Assembly (NCBI GenBank): GCA_947449315.1
Contig: CANFRC010000004.1
Span: 1 to 64,000, forward strand
Length of the DNA stretch: 64,000 nucleotides
Direction of reading: 5' to 3'
Source of the DNA: Bacteroidota bacterium
GTDB taxonomy: Bacteria > Bacteroidota > Bacteroidia > 2-12-FULL-35-15
Below are positions 55,878 through 64,000 of this stretch, piece after piece. The position numbers and the translations under genes were made by a program. The stretch's first letter is position 1. Every line of letters starts with the position of its first letter. The notes under the pieces are model-generated. The model ran no database searches. It worked only from the letters and a program-made list of their open reading frames with translations, and was not told the DNA's origin.

Positions 55878-56339
55878 TCACTTTAATTCCTTGCCGTTTT
55901 CATCATAGGATTTCCATTTCCCTACCGGCTGTCCGTGCTTGTATTTCCCTTTGGTCATGATGGATCCGTTTTCATAATAGTTATAAAACCAGCCTTCCCG
56001 TTTACCATTAATAAATATATAAGTTTGTTTTAATTTTCCACTTTCATAATAGGAGAAGAAATCAACTTCTCCTTCTTTCTTTCCTTTCACATAATTTGCA
56101 TTTGTATTAATTGTGCCATTCTCATTGTAATAGGTCCATTTCCCTAATCGCTGACCATTTACAAAATTGATTTTTTCTTTTACTTGTCTGTTGCCATACC
56201 AATTGATCCATTCGCCTGTATAATCTTTAGGGACACCAACATCGGATGTTTGTGAAAAAGAATTTAGTGCCAGCGATAATAAGAGGGGTATCAAAAAAAA
56301 TCGAATTATTTTTTTCATTTTCAATGGGCTTAATTTCAT
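55878..56339 (-). CDS. YwqK/MORN-like repeat protein, 5 repeats
   Basis: 153 residues. A signal peptide (IIRFFLIPLLLSLALNSFSQ) precedes five repeats of about 23 residues (GEWINWYGNRQVKEKINFVN, GKWTYYNENGTINTNANYVK, GWFYNYYENGSIMTKGKYKH). It is a small relative of the 22-repeat protein at 44616-46349 and probably also an exported scaffold; partner unknown. Confidence 0.87.
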   Translation of the reverse strand: MKLSPLKMKKIIRFFLIPLLLSLALNSFSQTSDVGVPKDYTGEWINWYGNRQVKEKINFVNGQRLGKWTYYNENGTINTNANYVKGKKEGEVDFFSYYESGKLKQTYIFINGKREGWFYNYYENGSIMTKGKYKHGQPVGKWKSYDENGKELK

Positions 56340-56385
56340 ATTAAAAGTACACTAATTTGCTGTTGATTGTTGTCACTACAGCATC

Positions 56386-56429
56386 AATAACGTTAAAACC
56401 CCCGCAATTGCGAGGGTTTTAACGTTATT
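56386..56429. terminator. Long inverted repeat at the end of nrdA
   Basis: AATAACGTTAAAACCC on the left pairs perfectly with GGGTTTTAACGTTATT on the right; the apex (CCGCAATTGCGA, with GC pairs) extends the stem. It lies 15 bp after the nrdA stop codon. A short T run occurs inside the stem rather than after it. Confidence 0.7.
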
Positions 56430-56443
56430 AAATTTACTATTTA

Positions 56444-58918
56444 TTATGATCCACATGCTTCACACGCATCTGGATTGTCTAACGAACAACTCAATTGTGC
56501 AGCGATTTCGGCAGCTTTTTGTGCTTCTGCTTCTAATATTGCTTGACGCTCATTGCTTATTTGCTGTTGACGTTCAATGATAAGAACATCTTCATTCCCT
56601 AACACCTCAACAACAGTTGTTGAAGTTGTACTTTCAACACTAGGTATTTCTTTAGCAACAGAATCAACGGTAAATTTAATTGCATCAGCCGCCGCTTTTG
56701 TGCGCAAGTAATACATTCCTGTTTTTAATCCCGCTTTCCATCCGTAGAAATGCATAGAAGAAAGTTTGGCGAAATTTGCATCCTGTACAAACAAATTCAA
56801 TGATTGCGACTGACAGATATATGCTCCGCGGTCAGCAGCCATGTTGATGATTACTTTTTGAGAAATTTCCCAAACAGTTTTGTACAATGCTTTTACATTA
56901 TCAGGAATTTCGTTGATGTTTTGTACCGAACCATTTGCAATGATGATTTTATTTTTCAATGAATCATTCCAGATGCCTAATTTTACTAAGTCTTTCAATA
57001 AATGTTTGTTTACAATCACAAACTCTCCTGACAAAACTCTTCTTGAATAAATGTTGGAGGTGTATGGTTCAAAACATTCGTTGTTCCCTAAGATTTGAGA
57101 AGTGCTTGCTGTTGGCATTGGCGCTAACAATAAGGAGTTGCGAACACCATGGGTTTTTACTTCTTCTTTTAAAACATCCCACTCCCAACGGGTTGAAGGT
57201 GTTACATTCCACATATCGAATTGGAAAATTCCTTTTGATACCGGTGAGCCTTTGAATGTTTCGTAAGGTCCTTCTACTTTTGCAAGATCTTTAGAGGCAG
57301 TCATAGAAGCGTAGTATATTGTTTCGTGGATCTCTTTGTTCAACTGAATTGCTTCAGGAGAATCGAAAGGGAAACGCATTAAGATGAATGCATCTGCCAA
57401 ACCTTGCACGCCAATACCGATAGGGCGGTGACGCATGTTTGAGTTACGTGCTTCAGCAACTGGGTAATAATTGCGGTCGATGATCTTATTTAAATTTTTG
57501 GTGATCACATACGTGATGTCAAATAATTTTTGGTGGTCAAATTTCCCATCTTCCACAAAGCGAGGCAATGCGATAGAAGCAAGATTACAAACAGCAATCT
57601 CGTCGGGTGATGTATATTCTAAGATCTCAGTACATAAGTTGGACGACTTGATGGTACCTAAATTTTGTTGATTGCTTTTTCCATTACATGCATCTTTGTA
57701 TAACATGTAAGGGTTTCCTGTTTCAATTTGTGAGTCGATGATTGCAGACCATAATTCACGAGCTTGAATTGTTTTACGAGCTTTCCCTTCTTGTTCGTAA
57801 CGTGAGTATAATGCTTCGAATTCAGCTCCCCAACAATCCGCCAATCCAGGTGCTTCATTCGGACAGAATAGCGACCATGTGCTGTTTTCCTCTACACGTT
57901 TCATGAATAAATCTGGTGTCCACATTGCTGTGAAAAGATCACGTGCACGCGCTTCTTCTTTTCCAGTGTTTTTACGAAGATCCAAGAATTCATAAATATC
58001 TGCATGCCATGGTTCCAAATAAATCGCGAATGAACCTTTACGTTTTCCTCCCCCTTGATCCACATAACGTGCTGTATCATTGAATACGCGTAACATTGGT
58101 ACAATACCATTTGAAGTACCGTTTGTTCCACGGATATAAGAACCTGTAGCACGAATGTTATGAATGCTTAATCCGATTCCTCCAGCACTTTGTGAAATTT
58201 TAGCACATGATTTCAATGTGTCGTAAATACCATCAATACTGTCGTCTTTTACTGTCAATAAGAAACATGACGACATTTGAGGTTTGGGTGTTCCTGCATT
58301 GAATAATGTAGGAGTTGCATGTGTGAACCAACGTTCAGACATCAGGTTGTATGTTTCAATTGCAGAAGCAATATCATCCTTGTGAATTCCAACAGCCACA
58401 CGCATAATCATGTGTTGAGGGCGTTCAGCCACTTGTCCGTTTAATTTTAGAAGGTAACTGCGTTCCAATGTTTTGAAACCAAAATAATCATACCCAAAAT
58501 CGCGGTCATAGATGATGGTAGAATCTAATTCTTGCGCATTTTTTTGAATGATCTCATGAACATCATCAGCGATCAAAGGTGCTTTTTTGCCTGTCTTCGG
58601 ATCGATATAATTGTACAACGCTTCCATCGTTTTGGAAAACGATTTGTTTGTGTTTTTGTGTAAGTTGGAAACAGCTATGCGGGACGCCAATAGGGCATAG
58701 TCAGGGTGTTTGGTAGTTAGCGAAGCAGCCGTTTCAGCAGCTAAATTGTCCAATTCACTGGTGGTTACACCTTCATATATTCCTTCAATTACTTTCATAG
58801 CAACGTTGATAGGAGTTACATGGATGGGGTCTAATCCGTAGCAAAGTTTTTGGACGCGAGCTGTTACTTTGTCAAATTTTACTGATTCGCGGTTACCGTC
58901 TCTTTTTATTACGTACAT
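56444..58918 (-). CDS. nrdA: Ribonucleoside-diphosphate reductase, class I alpha subunit
   Basis: 824 residues. An N-terminal ATP-cone ([18 protein letters not shown], residues 1-90) gives allosteric control. The barrel contains [20 protein letters not shown] with active-site Cys, [20 protein letters not shown] and the substrate/effector segments. The C-terminal redox pair is C819/C822 in the tail CEACGS. It reduces ribonucleotides to deoxyribonucleotides with NrdB. nrdB lies 111 bp upstream on the same strand, so the two are likely one operon. Confidence 0.97.
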   Translation of the reverse strand: MYVIKRDGNRESVKFDKVTARVQKLCYGLDPIHVTPINVAMKVIEGIYEGVTTSELDNLAAETAASLTTKHPDYALLASRIAVSNLHKNTNKSFSKTMEALYNYIDPKTGKKAPLIADDVHEIIQKNAQELDSTIIYDRDFGYDYFGFKTLERSYLLKLNGQVAERPQHMIMRVAVGIHKDDIASAIETYNLMSERWFTHATPTLFNAGTPKPQMSSCFLLTVKDDSIDGIYDTLKSCAKISQSAGGIGLSIHNIRATGSYIRGTNGTSNGIVPMLRVFNDTARYVDQGGGKRKGSFAIYLEPWHADIYEFLDLRKNTGKEEARARDLFTAMWTPDLFMKRVEENSTWSLFCPNEAPGLADCWGAEFEALYSRYEQEGKARKTIQARELWSAIIDSQIETGNPYMLYKDACNGKSNQQNLGTIKSSNLCTEILEYTSPDEIAVCNLASIALPRFVEDGKFDHQKLFDITYVITKNLNKIIDRNYYPVAEARNSNMRHRPIGIGVQGLADAFILMRFPFDSPEAIQLNKEIHETIYYASMTASKDLAKVEGPYETFKGSPVSKGIFQFDMWNVTPSTRWEWDVLKEEVKTHGVRNSLLLAPMPTASTSQILGNNECFEPYTSNIYSRRVLSGEFVIVNKHLLKDLVKLGIWNDSLKNKIIIANGSVQNINEIPDNVKALYKTVWEISQKVIINMAADRGAYICQSQSLNLFVQDANFAKLSSMHFYGWKAGLKTGMYYLRTKAAADAIKFTVDSVAKEIPSVESTTSTTVVEVLGNEDVLIIERQQQISNERQAILEAEAQKAAEIAAQLSCSLDNPDACEACGS

Positions 58919-59029
58919 AAATAATGATTTGAGAGTTGTTTGTGAGTGTTAGTTTAGTTTTACGCGTTTTGTTGTATGCTTGTTTTTTAATTATCCTTTT
59001 TTAATGGTATTCCAAGCGATGGAGAAGAT

Positions 59030-59998
59030 CTAAAAATCTTCATCTAGGCTGAATACGTTATCTTCTTTTTTGCCCATTACACCAGATTTTTGGTATTCTG
59101 CAACCCGTTTTTCGAAGAAGTTCGTCTTCCCTTGTAAAGAAATCAATTCCATAAAGTCGAATGGGTTTACAGCATTGTATTTTTTATCACATCCCAGTGC
59201 CAGTAATAATCTGTCGGCAACAAATTCAATGTATTGACACATTAAATCTGCATTCATTCCTATTAAACGAACAGGCAATGCATCGGATACAAATTCTTTT
59301 TCAATTTCAACTGCATTGGCAATAATTGCTGTTACTCTTTCTTTTGGTAAATGGTTTGTTAATTCGGAATAAAGTAAACACGCGAAATCGCAATGCAATC
59401 CTTCATCGCGAGAGATCAATTCATTTGAGAAGGTTAATCCCGGCATCAATCCGCGTTTCTTTAACCAGAAGATGGAGCAGAAACTTCCTGAGAAGAATAT
59501 TCCTTCTACAGCAGCAAAAGCAATAAGTCTTTCAGCGAAGGTTCCATTCCCGATCCATTTAATAGCCCATTCAGCTTTCTTTCCAACACATGGCAGTGTA
59601 TCTATAGAATGAAAAAGACGGTCTTTTTCTTTTGGGTCTTTAATATATGAGTCAATTAATAGAGAGTAGGTTTCAGAATGAATGTTTTCCATCATAATTT
59701 GAAACCCATAGAAACAACGCGCTTCCGGATATTGCACTTCGTTCATGAAGTTAACGGCCAGGTTTTCATTTACAATACCATCGCTGGCAGCAAAAAATGC
59801 AAGAACATGTTTGATGAAATGTTTTTCGTCATCATTTAATTTATTGTCCCAATCTTGAAGATCCGGATTCAAATCAATTTCTTCTGCAGTCCAAAAGCTA
59901 GCTTCTGCTTTTTTATACATTTCCCATATGTTATTATGTTTGATAGGGAAAAGGACAAATCTGTCTTTATTCTCTTTTAGTATCGGTTCATCACTCAT
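59030..59998 (-). CDS. nrdB: Ribonucleoside-diphosphate reductase, class I beta (radical) subunit
   Basis: 322 residues. Di-metal ligands are D73, E104 and H107 (in MENIHSETY), then E165 (AAVEGIFF), E199 and H202 (SRDEGLH). The radical Tyr111 is present four residues after H107, so this is a tyrosyl-radical enzyme rather than a class Ic (Phe) type. The spacing between H107 and E165 is shorter than in E. coli and resembles the eukaryotic-like subgroup. First gene of the nrdBA pair, with a long structured upstream region. Confidence 0.97.
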   Translation of the reverse strand: MSDEPILKENKDRFVLFPIKHNNIWEMYKKAEASFWTAEEIDLNPDLQDWDNKLNDDEKHFIKHVLAFFAASDGIVNENLAVNFMNEVQYPEARCFYGFQIMMENIHSETYSLLIDSYIKDPKEKDRLFHSIDTLPCVGKKAEWAIKWIGNGTFAERLIAFAAVEGIFFSGSFCSIFWLKKRGLMPGLTFSNELISRDEGLHCDFACLLYSELTNHLPKERVTAIIANAVEIEKEFVSDALPVRLIGMNADLMCQYIEFVADRLLLALGCDKKYNAVNPFDFMELISLQGKTNFFEKRVAEYQKSGVMGKKEDNVFSLDEDF

Positions 59999-60398
59999 TT
60001 GGGCCTTTTTTTATTAATGTCTTGATATTCAACTGTTTGTCTTCCCTCTTTGTTCAAATTAGAGGGATAAATTCCCCTGAGAGGCTATTTCTCTCTGTTT
60101 AAGCTATTTAATAAAGTATTGCTTATTGAATTAAAGGTTTACAAATTTTCGAATAAAAAACTGTTATGTCAAGTCTATTGAATTAACATTTGATCGAAGT
60201 TATAAACACGGCAAATTAGCAGGGGGGTCTTGAAAAATGATCAAAGTATTAGAAAACAGCATTTTAAGATTGATGTGAAAAAAACTGAAAATTAATCTTT
60301 AAAAAATTTGCTCGAATCAAAAAAAGTGTTTTTAGAAGTATTGATGCTTTGGAGGCATGCTCGCGTAAAGCCCTTTAAAATAAATGGTTTTAGAAATT
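59999..60398. other. 400-bp intergenic region upstream of nrdB
   Basis: The nrdB-proximal part (60043-60095) contains two stem-loops: TCCCTCT / AGAGGGA (60043-60067) and GAGAG / CTCTC (60079-60095). GGGA / TCCC between them would compete with the first stem. The rest is AT-rich with no recognised gene, and a 13-codon open frame at 60238 is probably chance. No clear -7 box was found for nrdB. Confidence 0.35.
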
Positions 60399-60965
60399 TT
60401 ACTTTCTCATTTTGTCGGCCATTTCCAATTGTTTGTACCACCCTTCACCATATTTTCTGATAAGTGGCTCGCGCAAAAATTTGTATACGGGGACATCTAA
60501 CTTTGCACCACAGGCACAAGCGGGTTTACAAACATCCCATTTATTATAGTTGACTGCATCATAATCCTTGTATTTAGTGATGCGTACTGGGTATAAATGG
60601 CAAGAGATCGGTTTTTTCCAAGTGATCTTCCCATCGTAAAATGCTTTCTCAATCGCACACTTAGCAATTCCTTCTTCAAAAATAGTGAAGGCGCAATGCT
60701 TTCCTTTTACTAATGGAGTAACGTACTCTCCATCATCGCCATCAATAACAAAAACGCCATACTTTTCAATGGTTTTCAGGCCATCTTTTGGTAAATAGGG
60801 TTTTACTTCATCCAAAATATCTTCCATGATGGCGATCTCTTCAAAATCCAAGGGAGCTCCGGCGTCACCAGCAACACAACATTCGCCTTTACAAGCGTTT
60901 AGGTCGCATACAAATTTTTTCTCAATCAGGTGTTCCGAAACGATGGTGTTATCTATTGCTATCAT
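60399..60965 (-). CDS. DUF3109-type Cys-rich protein
   Basis: 188 residues, cytoplasmic. Cysteines are grouped as CDLNACKGECC near the N-terminus, GKHCAF, KCAIEKAFYDGK, ISCHLYPVRI and CKPACACGAK, the pattern of a YkgJ-like metal- or cluster-binding fold found in DUF3109. No enzymatic role is known to me. A -7 box TACCTTTG lies at 60991-60998. Confidence 0.88.
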   Translation of the reverse strand: MIAIDNTIVSEHLIEKKFVCDLNACKGECCVAGDAGAPLDFEEIAIMEDILDEVKPYLPKDGLKTIEKYGVFVIDGDDGEYVTPLVKGKHCAFTIFEEGIAKCAIEKAFYDGKITWKKPISCHLYPVRITKYKDYDAVNYNKWDVCKPACACGAKLDVPVYKFLREPLIRKYGEGWYKQLEMADKMRK

Positions 60966-60990
60966 AGTAATTTTGATGTTTTTTAATATG

Positions 60991-60998
60991 CAAAGGTA
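60991..60998 (-). promoter_or_regulatory. -7 box (TACCTTTG) for the DUF3109 gene
   Basis: Perfect TAnnTTTG match on the minus strand, 25 bp before the ATG at 60965. No -33 TTG at the expected spacing. Confidence 0.4.
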
Positions 60999-61044
60999 CC
61001 AAAATTAATAGGAAGATAGGATGCCATACGATACATGTTACATT

Positions 61045-62220
61045 TTAGTTGACTTTTGTATCAAGAGGATGCAATTCTTTTTCTTTTAAACTTCGGTATA
61101 AATGAGTTATAAAGTTGTTTCCCAGATTGTATAAATTATTTTCTGTTGATTCAATAATGATAAAATCCCGTTTCAATGTTTCATCATCAAAATTAAATTC
61201 CGAGATCTTTTTTTTCGGTTGCCCTGGCGTTAGCGGCCACCATACTTCTGTATTGTAATACCAAAAGGAGGATCGTGTATCAAACATCGTTGAAAAAAAC
61301 GGATAATAGTTGATCCAGTTCCAGATAAAACTATCGCCAATAATAAGTACATCTGGTTTTGATTTTGAAGGGTCTGTCTCAAAGGAAATGTTCGGATAAT
61401 ACATAGGGTAGGATGGGATATGAAAAAGTAAATTCATCGGTTCTTCCATATCTGCATCCGAATCTCTTGGTTTTGTAGTCTCATCGCCTCCGTTTTTAGT
61501 GTAATTGAGCATGTCGATGTGATGCACATGTTCCATGCAGCTGAACAGAGAATCTGCAGCAACCGTTCCAGCATATAAACTCCAGTGTGTTCCTAATCTT
61601 GTAAATAAAGCATGAGGTGTTCTTGGATTCAGCTTTAGGAAATAATTTTTGAAGTCGATGTAATCAAATTTCTCTTTTTGTAGATGCTCTGTGTATGCAT
61701 CGTAATTGGTTCGGTAGTGCTTTGAAAATGTATATTTTCTTGGAAGACTTTCCGCTAAAAGAGAAGGTTTTCCAGGAACAAGAACGAGTAGCAAATCTAT
61801 GTTACGTTTTTTTAATTCTCTTTTTATATATACAAGTTTCTTTACATTTTCTTTAATAACATTTTCACCTGCAAAGTCTTCCCCGAGATAGGTTTTTATG
61901 TATTTGGTTTCAAATAGTGTCTGATCTTTACCAGCTTCTACATCATTCACATTTATTTCACCAAATATGGAATAGGCGATCTGATTATGCAGTCGGATCA
62001 AAAAAGTGTGCAGTCCAATATCCTGTTCATTGAACTTCATCAAACTATCCTGATAATTCCCGCTCAACCAATTGTCTATATACAAAGTAGGCTTCACCAT
62101 TTTTTTGATAGAACCTTGCAAGGGCTCCGCAAAGATGAATGGCCAATGCTGTTGAATTATTTCTGCAGACAGTACCAGAAAAAACAAAAGAAACAAACTG
62201 TGTTTTATAGGTCGCATCAT
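61045..62220 (-). CDS. AlgX/AlgJ-like SGNH acyltransferase-domain protein
   Basis: 391 residues. An N-terminal membrane anchor (HSLFLLFFLVLSAEII) precedes a periplasmic SGNH-like domain: LVLVPGKPSLLAESLP, then TRLGTHWSLYAG (Thr-His-Trp-Ser, the catalytic His/Asp block of AlgX/AlgJ) and VLIIGDSFIWNW (Gly-Asp-Ser with the nucleophile Ser). Relatives O-acetylate exported polysaccharides with an MBOAT partner. No MBOAT gene is in the window, so the substrate is unknown. Confidence 0.82.
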   Translation of the reverse strand: MMRPIKHSLFLLFFLVLSAEIIQQHWPFIFAEPLQGSIKKMVKPTLYIDNWLSGNYQDSLMKFNEQDIGLHTFLIRLHNQIAYSIFGEINVNDVEAGKDQTLFETKYIKTYLGEDFAGENVIKENVKKLVYIKRELKKRNIDLLLVLVPGKPSLLAESLPRKYTFSKHYRTNYDAYTEHLQKEKFDYIDFKNYFLKLNPRTPHALFTRLGTHWSLYAGTVAADSLFSCMEHVHHIDMLNYTKNGGDETTKPRDSDADMEEPMNLLFHIPSYPMYYPNISFETDPSKSKPDVLIIGDSFIWNWINYYPFFSTMFDTRSSFWYYNTEVWWPLTPGQPKKKISEFNFDDETLKRDFIIIESTENNLYNLGNNFITHLYRSLKEKELHPLDTKVN

Positions 62221-62338
62221 ATTAAACAGGATGTGAGAGGTGTAAGGATAAAAGTAGTGATACTAAAAACCATGTTGGTAGCTTGTTTCTGGTATCAAAT
62301 ATATTAAAATTACAATTCTCTAATTGAACAATTAGTTT

Positions 62339-62346
62339 TACTTTTG
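62339..62346 (+). promoter_or_regulatory. -7 box (TACTTTTG) close to the glyS start
   Basis: Perfect TAnnTTTG match ending 8 bp before the glyS ATG at 62355, so the leader would be only about 4 nt. TTC at 62316-62318, 20 bp upstream, is a poor -33. Confidence 0.4.
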
Positions 62347-62354
62347 CACCTATT

Positions 62355-63902
62355 ATGGCAAATCAAGAAGATATTTTCAAGAACATTATTTCCCACTCTA
62401 AGGAGTATGGATTTATTTTTCAAAGCAGTGAGATCTACGATGGTCTTAGTGCTGTTTATGATTACGGACAAATGGGTGTGGAGCTCAAAAAAAATCTTCG
62501 CGAATATTGGTGGAAAGCAATGGTGCAGATGCACGATAATATAGTAGGAATTGATGCGGCTATCTTTATGCATCCAACAACCTGGAAGGCTTCCGGACAC
62601 GTTGATGCATTCAATGATCCTTTGATAGATAACAAAGACAGCAAAAAACGTTACCGTGCAGATGTATTAATTGAAGAACATGTTGCAAAGATTGATGGGA
62701 AGATCCAGAAGGAAGTTGACAAAGCAAAAGAACGTTTTGGTGATTCATTTGATGAAGCACAATTCCGTGCTACGAATGCGCGTGTATTGGAAAACCAAGC
62801 AAAAGCGGATGCTATTCTTGCAAAGTTTAAGGATGCTTTGGAAAAAAATGATCTGGAAGCTGTTCGTCAGATCATCATCGATTGCGAAATTGTATGCCCT
62901 ATTTCGGGGTCAAAGAACTGGACAGAAGTTCGTCAGTTCAATTTGATGTTCAGTACATCAATGGGTGCTGTGAGCGAAGATTCGAATGTAATTTATCTTC
63001 GTCCAGAAACGGCACAAGGTATTTTTGTGAACTTTTTGAATGTTCAGAAATCGGGAAGAATGAAAATCCCTTTCGGGATTGCACAAACCGGAAAAGCTTT
63101 CCGTAATGAGATTGTTGCGCGTCAATTCATTTTCCGTATGCGTGAATTCGAACAAATGGAAATGCAGTTTTTTGTGCGTCCTGGAACAGAAATGGACTGG
63201 TATCACCATTGGAAAGCTACACGGATGGCTTGGCATCAATCTCTTGGATTTGGTGATGCGAACTATCGTTTTCATGATCATATTAAATTAGCCCATTATG
63301 CAAATGCAGCATGCGATATTGAATTTAATTTCCCTTTTGGTTTTAAAGAATTGGAAGGAATTCATTCCCGCACCGATTTCGATCTGAAAGCACATGAACA
63401 ACATTCGGGAAAAAAACTGCAATATTTTGACCCTGAATTAAATCAAAATTATGTTCCATATGTGGTGGAAACATCTGTCGGTTTGGATCGTTTGTTTTTA
63501 GCTGTATTGTCTAAATCATTGCTGGAGGAAACCCTTGAGGATGGAACAACCCGTACCGTTCTTAATTTACCTGCATTTCTTGCTCCGATTAAAGTGGCAA
63601 TCCTTCCATTGTTAAAAAAGGATGGCTTGCCCGAAAAGGCACATGAAATCATGAATTTGCTTAAGTATGACCATGCATGCACTTATGATGAAAAAGATAC
63701 AATAGGAAAACGTTACCGCCGACAAGACGCCATAGGTACTCCATTCTGTATCACAGTTGACCATCAATCATTGGAAGATAATACCGTTACTATCCGCTAC
63801 AGAGATACCATGAAGCAAGAGCGTGTTTCCATGAATGCGCTAGAAAAGATTATTGATGACAAAGTAAGTTTCAAGAAAGCGTTGCAAGGATTGAAGGCTT
63901 AA
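62355..63902 (+). CDS. glyS: Glycine-tRNA ligase (single-chain, eukaryote/archaea-like type)
   Basis: 515 residues, class IIa homodimeric GlyRS, unlike the alpha2-beta2 enzyme of E. coli. Motif 1 region IISHSKEYGFIFQSSEIYDG, motif 2 FRNEIVARQFIFRMREFEQM and motif 3 VETSVGLDRLFLAVL are present, with the family marks RPETAQGIFVNF and the C-terminal anticodon-binding domain (about 415-515). It charges tRNA-Gly. It stands alone with its own terminator. Confidence 0.97.
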   Translation: MANQEDIFKNIISHSKEYGFIFQSSEIYDGLSAVYDYGQMGVELKKNLREYWWKAMVQMHDNIVGIDAAIFMHPTTWKASGHVDAFNDPLIDNKDSKKRYRADVLIEEHVAKIDGKIQKEVDKAKERFGDSFDEAQFRATNARVLENQAKADAILAKFKDALEKNDLEAVRQIIIDCEIVCPISGSKNWTEVRQFNLMFSTSMGAVSEDSNVIYLRPETAQGIFVNFLNVQKSGRMKIPFGIAQTGKAFRNEIVARQFIFRMREFEQMEMQFFVRPGTEMDWYHHWKATRMAWHQSLGFGDANYRFHDHIKLAHYANAACDIEFNFPFGFKELEGIHSRTDFDLKAHEQHSGKKLQYFDPELNQNYVPYVVETSVGLDRLFLAVLSKSLLEETLEDGTTRTVLNLPAFLAPIKVAILPLLKKDGLPEKAHEIMNLLKYDHACTYDEKDTIGKRYRRQDAIGTPFCITVDHQSLEDNTVTIRYRDTMKQERVSMNALEKIIDDKVSFKKALQGLKA

Positions 63903-63944
63903 TTTTTTTTTCTACACAGGAAATAATAATAACGGCTCTTAAAA

Positions 63945-63979
63945 CAGAAAGCCTTACCAGGGTGTTGGTAAGGCTTTTC
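63945..63979 (+). terminator. Terminator after glyS
   Basis: AGAAAGCCTTACCA / TGGTAAGGCTTTTCT around a 5-base loop, 45 bp after the stop codon, followed by a T-rich tract. Confidence 0.82.
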
Positions 63980-64000
63980 TGCCCTCTTCTCTAAACAAAA

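Noticed and set aside
55878-56339. YwqK-like proteins as antitoxins of a toxin-antitoxin system
   Set aside because: Both copies have signal peptides and neither has a small toxin-like gene next to it.

Overview
The window is a chromosomal segment of an aerobic member of the Bacteroidota, AT-rich (about 36-37% G+C by eye). Several features point there: type IX secretion (T9SS) C-terminal sorting tails on two secreted proteins, a complete alternative complex III operon (actA-F) fused to cytochrome oxidase genes, YwqK/MORN-like repeat proteins, many short lipoproteins, almost no Shine-Dalgarno sequences, and the phylum-specific promoter -7 box TAnnTTTG in front of many genes. I see no prophage, transposase, integrase, CRISPR array or rRNA. 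The only RNA gene found is a tRNA-Asn.

Layout. 1-6.3 kb: 3' end of a TPR protein, Kup potassium transporter, tRNA-Asn, PfkB sugar kinase, and an overlapping pair encoding a biotin carrier protein and a Tat-exported Mn-type superoxide dismutase. 6.4-12 kb: two exported peptidases, a T9SS-dependent C10 (streptopain-like) protease with PKD and Asp-box repeats, and an M1 aminopeptidase lipoprotein with HEAT-like repeats. 12-19 kb: pheS with a small TPR gene, a cyclophilin, small lipoprotein and hypothetical genes, then a large DUF4175-type membrane/coiled-coil protein overlapping an anti-sigma-type HATPase. 19-20 kb: an osmC gene flanked by what read as two decayed methionine-biosynthesis genes. 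20-24 kb: a lysophospholipid-acyltransferase-like gene, a DEAD-box helicase, a YbiT-type ABC-F protein whose second Walker A is gone, and an outer-membrane protein. 24.3-36 kb: an 11.6-kb minus-strand respiratory operon, actABCDEF-ctaC-ctaD, with a promoter at the head and a terminator at the tail. 36-39.3 kb: SPOR-like protein, a large T9SS cargo and a lipoprotein. 39.3-44 kb: rimP-nusA-infB with a well-formed promoter and a perfect 11-bp leader hairpin. 44-52 kb: envelope proteins (22-repeat YwqK-like protein, OmpA-family lipoprotein, 1197-aa putative outer-membrane protein) and exonuclease III. 52-54.6 kb: mlaE-mlaF-mlaD phospholipid transport. 54.6-64 kb: rlmF, a 5-repeat YwqK-like protein, nrdB-nrdA ribonucleotide reductase, a Cys-rich DUF3109 protein, an AlgX/AlgJ-like SGNH protein and glycyl-tRNA synthetase.

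How the genes work together. The act/cta operon supplies quinol oxidation, cytochrome c transfer and O2 reduction as one unit; the exported SOD and Cu/heme proteins fit an oxygen-respiring envelope. Translation and RNA genes (pheS, glyS, infB, nusA, rimP, rlmF, the DEAD-box helicase and ABC-F) and nrdAB are housekeeping. Most of the rest is envelope: exported peptidases, lipoproteins, Mla transport and repeat proteins.

The least expected signals are the two gene relics around osmC, a recurring arrangement in which the -7 box lies exactly 4 nt before the start codon (implying leaderless mRNAs), the hairpin in the rimP-nusA-infB leader, and the loss of one ATP site in the ABC-F protein. I found no convincing new multi-gene defence or mobile system; most of the window is ordinary Bacteroidota core genome.
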